Positions 8,628-16,559 of a DNA stretch of 64,000 bases are shown here, piece after piece. This stretch comes from Arthrobacter sp. ISL-72. GTDB taxonomy: Bacteria > Actinomycetota > Actinomycetes > Actinomycetales > Micrococcaceae. The stretch's first letter is position 1; each line of letters begins with the position of its first letter. The position numbers were made by a program, and so were the translations under genes. The stretch covers positions 1 to 64,000 of the forward strand of contig NZ_JAGGPP010000001.1 of NCBI RefSeq assembly GCF_018613755.1, given 5' to 3'. The notes beneath the pieces were generated by a model. That model was not told the origin of the DNA. It made no database searches and worked only from the letters and a program-made list of their open reading frames with translations.

Positions 8628-9944
8628 CTAGAAGAAGGTGTGGATGAGGTCGACGACCGTCTGGTCGCCGTCTGTGTCCGCCAGCACCGGGACGATGGTC
8701 CATTTGTCGAAGGCGGTGCAGGGGTGGGACAGGCCCAGCCGGATCACGTCGCCGGGCCGCACGGTGGTGGTGCCGGCGTCGAATTTCAGGTAGCAGTGCT
8801 GGTCGTTGACGGCGGTGATGGTGGCACCGGCGAGCGGTTCCATGGGGCCGCCGAGGGCGGGTCCGATGAGCTGCGGCCGCGGCAGTCCTTCGTCGACGGG
8901 AAGGTCGCGTTTGCCCGCGTCGAGGATGGCAAGGCCCGGCTCGGGCTGGGACACCACGCGCGCCCAGCCGTGCATTCCGGCTTTGAAGGGGTCACCGCCG
9001 TCGCGGGAAAACGGCGAAATCCCGCGGTAGAAACCGTCGTCGTGGATGATGTACGCGCCGCTGCGGATCATCAGTTCCACGCGGGGGACGTCCTGTGAGG
9101 CGCCTTCGGAACCGCTGCTGATGCACGGCGAAAGTACGGAGACGACTTCATCGAAGTAGGCACTGCCGCCGGCGGTCAGGATGACCGAATCGGCGCCGTA
9201 GAGACCGCTGGCGAGCAGTTCCTCGTGAAGCAGCCGCATCTGCGCGAGGTAGCCACGGACGGCGGCCAGGCCGGCGTCGTCCGAGGTATGGGCCAGCGAC
9301 CCCTCGTAACCACTGACGCCCACCAGCCGCAGGTGTGGTGAGGCGGCAACTGCGCGGGCCACCTCCACCGCTGCGTCCACACTTCGGGCGCCGGTGCGGC
9401 CACCTTTGGCGCCAAGCTCGACGAGGACATCGAGGACTGAGTCGCCGTCAGCCAGGGTGCTGTTGATGACCTCGACAGTGCCAGGGGAATCCACCCAGGA
9501 CAGGATGGGTGCCCCGGCCGTGGTGTTGGCGGCCACCCACTCAATGGCGTGCGGATCGGTGAGGCTGTTGGCGAGCTGCAGGCGCCGGACGCCAAACTCA
9601 CGGGCGACGCGAAGCTGCGCGAAGTTGGCCAGCGTGATACCCCAGGCGCCGCGGCTGAGCTGTTCGCTCCACAGCTGCGGCGCCATGGTGGTCTTGCCAT
9701 GCGGAGCCAGCAGGACGCCGTGGTCCTTGCACCAGGTCGCTAGCCGGTCCGCGTTGCCCTGTAGCGCACCTGCGTCGAGGGTGAGCAGCGGGGTCTGGAG
9801 ATCCGCCAGTGAGTGCCCGGCTGCGACGAACTCGGCATGGGTGGTGCCGGTGGCGGTGGCCGGCACAGCCTTGTGCCGCCAGTCGAGCCGGCTGTCTGCC
9901 AGGGCGGCGACGGCACTTGCCGATATCGCTTCGGAGGTGTTCAC
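8628..9944 (-). CDS. Fold-III PLP ammonia-lyase (D-serine dehydratase-like; candidate D-glucosaminate dehydratase)
   Basis: A 438-residue alanine-racemase-barrel enzyme of the D-threonine aldolase/DSD1 group. The PLP lysine is in LLAPHGKTTMAPQL (about residue 83). The C-terminal beta domain carries the His/Cys pair seen as zinc ligands in DSD1-type dehydratases (RLGLSHPCTAFDKW). Such enzymes eliminate ammonia from D-3-hydroxyamino acids, and the same fold acts on D-glucosaminate, giving 2-keto-3-deoxygluconate directly. That product matches the KDG kinase and KDPG aldolase here. It is the first gene of the minus-strand operon and ends 10 bases before the deacylase. Alternative: a general D-amino acid deaminase. 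Confidence 0.82.
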   Translation of the reverse strand: MNTSEAISASAVAALADSRLDWRHKAVPATATGTTHAEFVAAGHSLADLQTPLLTLDAGALQGNADRLATWCKDHGVLLAPHGKTTMAPQLWSEQLSRGAWGITLANFAQLRVAREFGVRRLQLANSLTDPHAIEWVAANTTAGAPILSWVDSPGTVEVINSTLADGDSVLDVLVELGAKGGRTGARSVDAAVEVARAVAASPHLRLVGVSGYEGSLAHTSDDAGLAAVRGYLAQMRLLHEELLASGLYGADSVILTAGGSAYFDEVVSVLSPCISSGSEGASQDVPRVELMIRSGAYIIHDDGFYRGISPFSRDGGDPFKAGMHGWARVVSQPEPGLAILDAGKRDLPVDEGLPRPQLIGPALGGPMEPLAGATITAVNDQHCYLKFDAGTTTVRPGDVIRLGLSHPCTAFDKWTIVPVLADTDGDQTVVDLIHTFF

Positions 9945-10018
9945 GGGTTCATTCCCTTCGCGGTGCTGCGTTCTTGAAGCTGCGTAGTGGGGTTGTCTTT
10001 ATGGAGATCTTCGCTCGC

Positions 10019-10070
10019 GTTGCGTATTTTGCAACGCGGGTTGCAAACCTGCTGGTGATATGTCTAACAT
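10019..10070 (+). promoter_or_regulatory. IclR-type operator and KDG kinase promoter
   Basis: TTTGCAAC (10028-10035) and GTTGCAAA (10040-10047) form a perfect 8-bp inverted repeat with a 4-bp spacer; an additional GTTGC half-site lies at 10019-10023. For the plus strand TTGCAA (10041-10046) could be the -35 and TAACAT (10065-10070) the -10, spacing 18. The dyad therefore overlaps the promoter in the divergent region, well placed for the IclR protein encoded at 11205. Confidence 0.6.
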
Positions 10071-10192
10071 GGTGCAGGATTGTGAGTCAAGGCCGCGGCA
10101 TGCCCGCAGGGCCGAATGATCCACCGCGGAAACCCCTCAGGCCGCGGTGTTCGAGTGCCGCTGAAAAGCGCTAGAAGGAGTGCGGGAGTTAG

Positions 10193-11200
10193 ATGCTTTC
10201 AGCTGTATGTGTTGGCGAGACGATGGCCATGCTCACCCCGGTACAAGCCGTGCCGCTGCACCAGGCCACGGAGCTCCACTGCGGGATCGGTGGTGCCGAG
10301 TCGAACGTGGCCATGGGGCTCGCGGCCATGGGCGTTGACTCGCACTGGGTGGGCCGGGTCGGCCGGGACGGCTTCGGCACGCGGATCCTCAACGAACTCA
10401 GTGAGCACGGCGTGGGGGTGACCGGCGTCGAGGTTGATCCTGCGCTGCCCACCGGCCTCTACGTGAAGGTTCCGGCCCTGGAGTCTGACCACGACGGGAG
10501 CAGCTCGGTGCTGTACTACCGGCAAGGAAGCGCGGCCTCGGCCATGGGACGCAGCACATTGGCCAATCCCATCGTCGCCGGCCTGCTGGAAGACGCTTCA
10601 CTCATTCACCTGAGCGGCATCACCGCGGCCCTGTCCGCTGAATGCCTGGAACTGATGGAGACACTCCTAAGCGCCCCGCGGAACGGCCGGACCATCAGCT
10701 TCGACATCAACTGGCGGGCAGCGCTGTGGGCCGGGCAGGACAGTTCGGTGCTCAGGCGCCTGGCCAATCTGGCCGACGTCGTGCTCGTCGGGAGGGACGA
10801 GGCCGAGCATGCTTTCGGCACCACGGACGAGGCCGAACTCCGCCGGCTGCTCCCGGACCCCGGCGTGCTGGTCATCAAGAACGAGGCCATCAGCGCGATC
10901 GCACTGAACCACGACGGCAGCCGTGAAGACGTGCCAGCGCTGTCTGTCGACGTCGTTGAGCCAGTGGGCGCCGGGGATTCCTTTGCGGCAGGCTACCTCA
11001 GCGGCGTGCTTTTCGGGCTGGACCAGAAGGCAAGCCTCCGCAGGGGCCACGTGGCCGCAGCCTGCACGCTCACCGTCCACGGAGACCGCGGCCCCCTCCC
11101 GGAAGCCGCACAGCTGGGCGCGATCCTCGATTCCACCGACGCCGGCTGGGCTGCCATCCACGTTTCTGACGGACACTTCAACACCAGAACAGGAGCGTGA
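10193..11200 (+). CDS. kdgK: PfkB-family sugar kinase, probable 2-keto-3-deoxygluconate kinase
   Basis: A 335-residue ribokinase-fold (PfkB) kinase. It opens with AVCVGETMAMLTPV and the substrate-side signature CGIGGAESNVAMGLAAMG, and has the C-terminal anion-hole/catalytic motif VEPVGAGDSFAAGYLSG near residue 260, with the base aspartate in GAGD. These match KDG kinases, which phosphorylate 2-keto-3-deoxygluconate to KDPG, the substrate of the aldolase across the divergent promoter. GGGAG at 10184-10188 precedes the ATG. The gene ends four bases before the IclR start. Other PfkB sugars cannot be excluded from sequence alone. Confidence 0.86.
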   Translation: MLSAVCVGETMAMLTPVQAVPLHQATELHCGIGGAESNVAMGLAAMGVDSHWVGRVGRDGFGTRILNELSEHGVGVTGVEVDPALPTGLYVKVPALESDHDGSSSVLYYRQGSAASAMGRSTLANPIVAGLLEDASLIHLSGITAALSAECLELMETLLSAPRNGRTISFDINWRAALWAGQDSSVLRRLANLADVVLVGRDEAEHAFGTTDEAELRRLLPDPGVLVIKNEAISAIALNHDGSREDVPALSVDVVEPVGAGDSFAAGYLSGVLFGLDQKASLRRGHVAAACTLTVHGDRGPLPEAAQLGAILDSTDAGWAAIHVSDGHFNTRTGA

Positions 11201-11204
11201 CACC

Positions 11205-11966
11205 GTGAGCCAGAGCCTGATCCGGGCCATCGACCTGCTCGCAGAACTCGCTGCCAAACCCGCAACGTTGGACGAACTCTCCTCCAAGGCGTCCGTGCAC
11301 AAGACCACTGTGATGCGCCTGCTGCACGCCCTGGAGGAGAAGCGGTTCGTGGTCCGGGACGACGAACAGCGGTTCATGCTTGGCTCAAAGCTATTCGAAC
11401 TGTCCTCCCTCGCCCTGGAGCAGCGGGATATCCGCAAGGTGGCCCACCCGCACCTGGCCGAACTGAATGGCCGCACCGGGCATACCGTGCACCTCGCGGT
11501 CTTCGAAGGCAATGAAGTGGTGTACATCGACAAGTTCGAGTCCCACCACCCTGTCCGCATGTATTCGCGCATCGGCCTTACCGCATCGCTGCACTCGGCC
11601 GCCGTGTCGAAAGTCCTCCTCGCCGACATGCCGCGCAGCCGGCAGGAAAAGATCGCGGCGGGGCTGGACTATGTAAAAGTTACCGACAACACCCTGACCT
11701 CGCCGGAGGCCCTGCTGGCCGAATTGGAGCAGGTCAGGATCCAGGGCTGGGCCCACGACAACGCCGAGCACGAAGCCTTCGTGCACTGCATCGCGGCCCC
11801 CATCCGCGATGCCAGCGGCGCCGTTGTTGCCGCAGCCTCTTGTTCGGTACCGGTGGTGATGCTCAGCTATGAAGGATTGCTGGAGCTGCTGCCCGACCTC
11901 AAAGCCAGCACCGAGGCCATCTCGAGGGACCTCGGCTGGATCAGCCACGAAAGGAACTCAGCATGA
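11205..11966 (+). CDS. IclR-family transcriptional regulator
   Basis: A 253-residue IclR regulator. The N-terminal winged helix includes LIRAIDLLAELAAKPATLDE and ASVHKTTVMRLLHALEEK; the C-terminal effector domain includes GHTVHLAVFEGNEVVYIDK, SRIGLTASLHSAAVSK and the late AFVHCIAAPIRDASGAVVAA. The GTG at 11205 has AGGAG at 11191-11195; reading frames starting earlier would lie inside the kinase gene. It sits between kinase and RidA genes, overlapping the latter by four bases (11963-11966). It probably controls both arms of the divergent cluster through the GTTGCAAA dyad, with a sugar acid or KDG as effector (inference). Confidence 0.9.
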   Translation: MSQSLIRAIDLLAELAAKPATLDELSSKASVHKTTVMRLLHALEEKRFVVRDDEQRFMLGSKLFELSSLALEQRDIRKVAHPHLAELNGRTGHTVHLAVFEGNEVVYIDKFESHHPVRMYSRIGLTASLHSAAVSKVLLADMPRSRQEKIAAGLDYVKVTDNTLTSPEALLAELEQVRIQGWAHDNAEHEAFVHCIAAPIRDASGAVVAAASCSVPVVMLSYEGLLELLPDLKASTEAISRDLGWISHERNSA

Positions 11967-12367
11967 GTGAAAAGACCGTAGTACTGACCGAAAACGCCCC
12001 TGCCCCGGCCCACGTCTTCTCCCAGGGCATCCAGAAAGGCGGCTTCTTCCAGGTCTCCGGCCAGGGCCCCATGGATCCGACCACCAACCAGTACATTGGC
12101 GAAGGCGACGTCCGCGTCCAGACGCGCCGCACCCTGGAAAACGTCAAGGCCATCCTCGAAGCCGGCGGTTCATCCGTGGAAGATGTGCTGATGTTCCGCG
12201 TGTACCTCACCACGCGCGACGACTTCGCCGCCATGAACGAGGTCTACGGCGAATTCATCCGCGAGAACGTCCCCAGCGGCCAGCTGCCCAGCCGCACCAC
12301 GGTGTTCGTTGACCTGCCGCACGAAGTGATGCTGGTTGAGATCGACGCACTGGCGGTCACGGCGTAA
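11963..12367 (+). CDS. RidA (YjgF/YER057c) family imine deaminase
   Basis: A 134-residue member of the RidA family, which hydrolyses reactive enamine/imine intermediates released by PLP dehydratases. It has the expected FSQGIQKGGFFQVSGQGP start, a central RRTLENVKAILEAGGS, and the arginine-bearing block PSRTTVFVDLP whose Arg positions the substrate carboxylate. The location in a cluster with a PLP ammonia-lyase fits a dedicated partner that speeds release of ammonia from the 2-imino intermediate on the way to KDG. It overlaps the IclR gene by ATGA and is followed by a perfect terminator hairpin. Confidence 0.9.
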   Translation: MSEKTVVLTENAPAPAHVFSQGIQKGGFFQVSGQGPMDPTTNQYIGEGDVRVQTRRTLENVKAILEAGGSSVEDVLMFRVYLTTRDDFAAMNEVYGEFIRENVPSGQLPSRTTVFVDLPHEVMLVEIDALAVTA

Positions 12368-12390
12368 GGCTCTTCGCCCCCAGGACACAC

Positions 12391-12433
12391 AAACGGGGTG
12401 ACGACACGTGGATTCACGCGTCGTCACCCCGTT
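12391..12433. terminator. Terminator hairpin after the RidA gene
   Basis: AAACGGGGTGACGAC (12391-12405) pairs perfectly with GTCGTCACCCCGTTT (12419-12433), with additional stem bases inside. A symmetric U-rich flank suits bidirectional termination between RidA and the rhodanese gene. Confidence 0.8.
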
Positions 12434-12489
12434 TCTGCGTCCCCGAGGAATTTGCGCGTCGAACCCCCGATTTCCACAGGGTAACGCCC

Positions 12490-12519
12490 GACGGCGGCAC
12501 TCACCCGTGTGCCGCCGTC
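12490..12519. terminator. Short GC hairpin overlapping the rhodanese stop
   Basis: GACGGCGGCAC (12490-12500) pairs with GTGCCGCCGTC (12509-12519). The core resembles the dispersed hairpin family. It straddles the stop codon of the minus-strand rhodanese gene. Confidence 0.5.
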
Positions 12520-12938
12520 CCCAGCCTGTCGGGTTCCCCGGCGCTCACACCGTCGGCCTTTTCCACCGGCAGCCCGTTCCGGGTCCAGTACTCGATGCCG
12601 CCGATCATCTCCTTCACTGGATATCCCAGCTCGGCGAATGCGAGGGCCGCGAACGTGCTGCCGTTGCAGCCCGGACCCCAGGAGTAGACCACCACGTCAG
12701 TGCCGGCCGGGATGAGCGCCGGCGCGCGGGACGGGATATCCGCCGTCGGCATATGCACGGCACCAGGAATATGCCCGTGCTCCCAGGACGCGCGCCTCCG
12801 GGTGTCAACGAGCACGAATCCTCCGGCCGGTAGATTCTCTGCGACGTCCATAACGTCGATCTCGAACCTCAGCTTGGCGCGGAAGTATGCCGCCGCGTCT
12901 TTATCTCCGGCCGCGCCGGCAGTGCCTTCAGTAGTCAT
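12501..12938 (-). CDS. Rhodanese-like domain protein
   Basis: A 145-residue single rhodanese domain. Signatures are FVLVDTRRRASWEHGHIPGAVHMP and the loop VVVYSWGPGCNGSTFAALAF, where the cysteine of CNGSTF is the likely catalytic residue; the basic residue that often closes this loop in sulfurtransferases is absent, so the activity may differ. The end, YPVKEMIGGIEYWTRNGLPVE, is typical of the family. The ATG at 12938 has AGGAC before it and lies seven bases after the hexosaminidase stop, making it the last gene of the amino-sugar operon. A role in that pathway is not obvious. Confidence 0.85.
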   Translation of the reverse strand: MTTEGTAGAAGDKDAAAYFRAKLRFEIDVMDVAENLPAGGFVLVDTRRRASWEHGHIPGAVHMPTADIPSRAPALIPAGTDVVVYSWGPGCNGSTFAALAFAELGYPVKEMIGGIEYWTRNGLPVEKADGVSAGEPDRLGTAAHG

Positions 12939-12945
12939 TCGTGTC

Positions 12946-14601
12946 CTATCCAGCGGCCGTTCCAGCGGCGGTGCGCTGTTCGGCGTCGTAATCACGTTTC
13001 CAGCCCTCGACTCCCGGCCGCTGCTGCCAGGGGTTGGGTCCGGACGGGGCCCGGTATTCCACACCCATGGCTTCCAGCCGCTTCAGGTGCGCTCCGGTGA
13101 GCCGGGCCAGGAACCCATCGTAGTCCCGGTCTTCAGGCCGGGACCAGAACACCTCGGCCACTGCGCTCAGGCGCGGATACGCGGCGTAATTGACACGCCG
13201 CGGCGAGTCCAGGTGCTCAGTCCAGATGTTGGCCTGGGCGCCGAGGAGCCGGCCGGGGAACGCCGGATCCACGTCCTGCGGGAGCGGCTCGAAGTCGTAG
13301 ACGGCCTGCAGGGTGGTCACGAATCCAACGGGCACAGGCTCGTCGTCGCCGTCGGCCTGCCGGTGGTCCAGGTAGAGCTTGTGTTCGGGGCACATGACCA
13401 CGTCATAGCCGTTCTTCAGGGCTTCGATCCCGCCCTCGTAGTCGCGCCAGGACGCCACGAGCGCACGGTCAGGCAGTCCGCCGTCGCCGATTTCATCCCA
13501 CACATGCGTGGCGCGTCCATGCGCTTCAAGATGCAGGGCCAATTGCCGGACGAACCAGCTGTGCAGCCCGGCCACGTCCGCCAGCCCGAGCGCGGCGGCT
13601 TGGGCACGTGCCCGGTCACTGTTCTGCCACTGGGTGAGCGGGACTTCGTCGCCGCCCAGGCTGATCCACGGGGAAGGGAAGATCTCCACCACTTCGTCCA
13701 GCACGTTGCGGTAGAACTCCAGCGAGGTGTCCGAGATTTCTAGGACGGTTTCGCTGATGCCCCAGCGGGTCCAGACCTCCACGGGCCCCGTGCCGTTCAA
13801 AGCGCCGGTGCCCAGCTCCGGGTAGGCGGCGATGGCGGCCTGGCTGTGGCCCGGCACGTCGACTTCCGGGATGACCGTGATGTGCCGTTCGGCCGCGAAA
13901 GCCACCACCTCGCGGAGGTCGTCCTGCGTGTAGAAGCCGCCGTGCGGCAGCGAGTCGAACACGCCCGCCCGCCAGGATCCGCGGGAGGATTCACGCCGCC
14001 ACGCTCCGGTCCCGGTGAGCTTCGGGTAGCGGTTGATCTGGATCCGCCAGCCCTGGTCGTCCGTGAGGTGCAGGTGCAGGACATTGAGCTTGTGCATGGC
14101 CATCACTTCGATGAACCGCAGCAGGTTGTCCTTGGGCATGAAGTGCCGTGCCACGTCCAGCATGGCGCCCCGGTAACCGAAGCGGGGCCGGTCCTCTATG
14201 TGCGTACGGGGTACCGGCCACGGGTCCGCGGACCCACCCCCCGGAGCGGCGGGCGCCTGGCGCAGTGCCGCCGGACCCATCAGCTGTAGCAGAGTCTGGG
14301 CGGCGTAGAACGCCCCAGCAGGCCCGCCTGCATGAATGACGACGGCGGTGTCAACGTCCAGGCGGTACGCCTCGGCGTCGAGCTCCGGGTCCAGCCGGAG
14401 GCGGATGGTGGCCGAGCCAGCAGGGGCGGGCATGAGGTCCCAGCCGGTGGCAGCGCCCAGGGCACGCGACAGCCAGCGGCGCGCAGTGTTCAGTTCCGGG
14501 TCGGCCCCGAGACTGGTGGTGCCGTCCAGCTCCAGCACGCCTGAGCCGTCCCGCACCGCCCTCGGGGCCGGAATAAGCTGATGCCCAACAGTGCCGGTCA
14601 T
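12946..14601 (-). CDS. Family GH20 beta-N-acetylhexosaminidase, cytoplasmic
   Basis: A 551-residue glycoside hydrolase of family 20. An N-terminal GH20b-like alpha/beta domain (about residues 1-125) is followed by the TIM barrel with FGYRGAMLDVARHFMP, HLHLTDDQGWRIQINRYP and the catalytic Asp-Glu pair in SLGGDEVPLTQW. GH20 enzymes cleave terminal GlcNAc from chitobiose or glycans by substrate-assisted catalysis. No signal peptide is present, so it should act in the cytoplasm on disaccharides brought in by the adjacent ABC importer. Its start overlaps the permease stop by four bases (14598-14601). Confidence 0.9.
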   Translation of the reverse strand: MTGTVGHQLIPAPRAVRDGSGVLELDGTTSLGADPELNTARRWLSRALGAATGWDLMPAPAGSATIRLRLDPELDAEAYRLDVDTAVVIHAGGPAGAFYAAQTLLQLMGPAALRQAPAAPGGGSADPWPVPRTHIEDRPRFGYRGAMLDVARHFMPKDNLLRFIEVMAMHKLNVLHLHLTDDQGWRIQINRYPKLTGTGAWRRESSRGSWRAGVFDSLPHGGFYTQDDLREVVAFAAERHITVIPEVDVPGHSQAAIAAYPELGTGALNGTGPVEVWTRWGISETVLEISDTSLEFYRNVLDEVVEIFPSPWISLGGDEVPLTQWQNSDRARAQAAALGLADVAGLHSWFVRQLALHLEAHGRATHVWDEIGDGGLPDRALVASWRDYEGGIEALKNGYDVVMCPEHKLYLDHRQADGDDEPVPVGFVTTLQAVYDFEPLPQDVDPAFPGRLLGAQANIWTEHLDSPRRVNYAAYPRLSAVAEVFWSRPEDRDYDGFLARLTGAHLKRLEAMGVEYRAPSGPNPWQQRPGVEGWKRDYDAEQRTAAGTAAG

Positions 14602-15509
14602 CCTTTCACCGCCCCGGCCAGTCCGGACACGAGCTTGCGCTGCACGGCGATGAAGAAGATCAGCACCGGGATGGTCATGATCACGGATCCGGCCATGATG
14701 GCTCCCCAGTCGTTCTGGTCGGGCTTGAAGAAGGTGAGCAGCGCCATCGGCAGGGTCTGGTTTTCCTGGGCCGAGATGATGAACGTCTTGGCGAACAGGA
14801 AGTCGTTCCAGGTGGAGATGAAGGAGAACACCGAGCAGGCCACCACACCGGGTGCCACCAGCGGGAACAGGATGGAGCGGACGAAGCGGAAGCTGCTGGC
14901 ACCGTCCAGGCGGGCCGCCTCCTCGATTTCCACCGGCACGGCGGCCACGAAGCCGCGGAGCATCCAGATGGCGAACGGGATGCTGAAGCCCACGTGCACC
15001 AGCACCAGCGAGCCCAGCTGGTTCAGTCCCACCAGCGGGATGGCCTCACCGGCGTTGCGGAGCAGGAAGAACAGCGGAATGGTAAGGGCTTCCACGGGCA
15101 CCATCTGAGACACGAGGATGATGATGAGCAGCTTGGTGCGCATCTTGAAGTTGTAGCGGGTCAGCGCCACCGCGGCCAGGAAGGCCAGGACGGTGGAGAT
15201 GACGACGACGGCCAGGGCCACGATCACGCTGTTCATGAAGTACTGGCCGAAGTTGTTGACCGCCAGGACGCGCCCGAACGATTCCAGCGACGGTTCCAGG
15301 GTGAACGGCGCCGCGTCCCCGGCGTCGAGCGCGGTTTTCGGTTTCAGCGCCGAAAGCACCATCCAGAACAGCGGAAAGGCAACGCCCAGCGCAATGGCGA
15401 GGGCAGCGGCGTCGGCGCCGAACCGCCGTCGTCCGTTCTTGCGGAATTTCTGCGGCGTTCCCGCCGCGGACGGCAGGCTGTTGCGGGGTGAAACGTCGAC
15501 GGCGGTCAC
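14598..15509 (-). CDS. Carbohydrate ABC transporter permease (MalG/AraQ type)
   Basis: A 303-residue inner-membrane permease with six hydrophobic segments and the coupling-helix EAA motif (VEIEEAARLDGASSFRF) that docks the shared ATPase. It starts with GTG at 15509, overlapping the other permease's stop as GTGA; longer upstream frames run into that gene and are artefacts. The basic N-terminus (KFRKNGRRR) before the first helix fits a cytoplasmic tail. With the neighbouring permease and binding protein it forms a CUT1-type importer; no ATPase is encoded here, so a shared MsiK-like ATPase is expected elsewhere (inference). Confidence 0.9.
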   Translation of the reverse strand: MTAVDVSPRNSLPSAAGTPQKFRKNGRRRFGADAAALAIALGVAFPLFWMVLSALKPKTALDAGDAAPFTLEPSLESFGRVLAVNNFGQYFMNSVIVALAVVVISTVLAFLAAVALTRYNFKMRTKLLIIILVSQMVPVEALTIPLFFLLRNAGEAIPLVGLNQLGSLVLVHVGFSIPFAIWMLRGFVAAVPVEIEEAARLDGASSFRFVRSILFPLVAPGVVACSVFSFISTWNDFLFAKTFIISAQENQTLPMALLTFFKPDQNDWGAIMAGSVIMTIPVLIFFIAVQRKLVSGLAGAVKG

Positions 15510-16516
15510 AGTGCTTCTCCCGTTCTCTTGAGGATACGGAGGTAAACGAGGGTGATGACCATAAGCAGGGCGGTCATGATGACGCCCAGGGCGGACCCGA
15601 GCCCGTAGAGGCTGGCCGCGAAGGCCTGCTGGTAGCCGTAGACGTTCAGCACGAGGTTCTGCCCGGCGATGCCGCCGCCGTTGGTCATGATGTAGATCTG
15701 CGAGAAGATCTTGAAGTTCCAGATGATCGACTGGATGGTCACCACAATCACGATGGGCCGCAGCATGGGAAGCATGATGCTCCCCGCGATCCGCGGCATG
15801 GTGGCGCCGTCGATCCGTGCGGCTTCGATGACCTCGGTGGGGATCGCCTGGATGCCGGCGTAGACCGTGACCAGCACGAACGGGAACGAGCACCAGACCA
15901 CTTCGCTGGCGACCAGGCCGAAGCCTGACCATTTGTCGTAGGTCCAGGAATGCCCGGCGAACTCGGACAGGCCGACGGACACGAGCGTCTTGTTCACCAG
16001 GCCCAGCGTGGGGTCGAAGAGGAACAGCCAGACGGCGCTGCCGGTGACGGCGGGGGTGGCCCATGCGCCCAGCGACACAACGAAGAGGGTGGAGCGGACC
16101 CACGGCCGGAGCCTGGTGGCCAGCACCGCAAGCGAGCTCCCCACCAGGAGGGTGAGGACCACGCAGGCCGCGGCGAACAGCACCGTGTTGCCCAGGACCG
16201 TCCAGAACTGCGGGTCGGCGAAAAGCTTCTGATAGTTCTCCAGGCCAGTGAAGCGCAGCGGCGCCTTTCCGCTGACCTGGGCCTGGCGGTAGTCGTAGAG
16301 GGAGACGTTTACCAGCTGGAAAATGGGGTAGCCCAGCAGGGCGATCAGGACTATGAAGGCCGGGGCCAGGTACAGCCACGGTTCCAGCCCGCGTTTGACC
16401 TTCGAGCGGCGCCGCGCTTTGTTTCCCGCCGTCTGGGTGCCGCCGGGCCGTGGGCTAATTGAGGGGGTGCCTTTGCCGCGCGGCGATTCGGCCTGCAGCG
16501 GCGCCAGGGCCGTCAT
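15506..16516 (-). CDS. Carbohydrate ABC transporter permease (MalF/UgpA type)
   Basis: A 336-residue permease. A basic N-terminal tail (NKARRRSKVKRG) precedes about six transmembrane helices; the EAA loop reads EVIEAARIDGATMPRIAGSI. It lies 43 bases after the binding-protein gene and overlaps the second permease by four bases, the standard order binding protein, F-type, G-type. The sugar is inferred to be chitobiose, GlcNAc or a related oligosaccharide because of the linked hexosaminidase and ROK kinase. Confidence 0.9.
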   Translation of the reverse strand: MTALAPLQAESPRGKGTPSISPRPGGTQTAGNKARRRSKVKRGLEPWLYLAPAFIVLIALLGYPIFQLVNVSLYDYRQAQVSGKAPLRFTGLENYQKLFADPQFWTVLGNTVLFAAACVVLTLLVGSSLAVLATRLRPWVRSTLFVVSLGAWATPAVTGSAVWLFLFDPTLGLVNKTLVSVGLSEFAGHSWTYDKWSGFGLVASEVVWCSFPFVLVTVYAGIQAIPTEVIEAARIDGATMPRIAGSIMLPMLRPIVIVVTIQSIIWNFKIFSQIYIMTNGGGIAGQNLVLNVYGYQQAFAASLYGLGSALGVIMTALLMVITLVYLRILKRTGEAL

Positions 16517-16559
16517 GCCACGCCGCCCGGCGCGAGGGTTGGTGAAGGAATGTGTGACA

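Noticed and set aside
6957..9944. Simple D-amino acid catabolic operon
   Set aside because: Family names allow it, but KDG kinase, KDPG aldolase and a gluconate-type permease in the same cluster fit sugar acids better; kept as the alternative.
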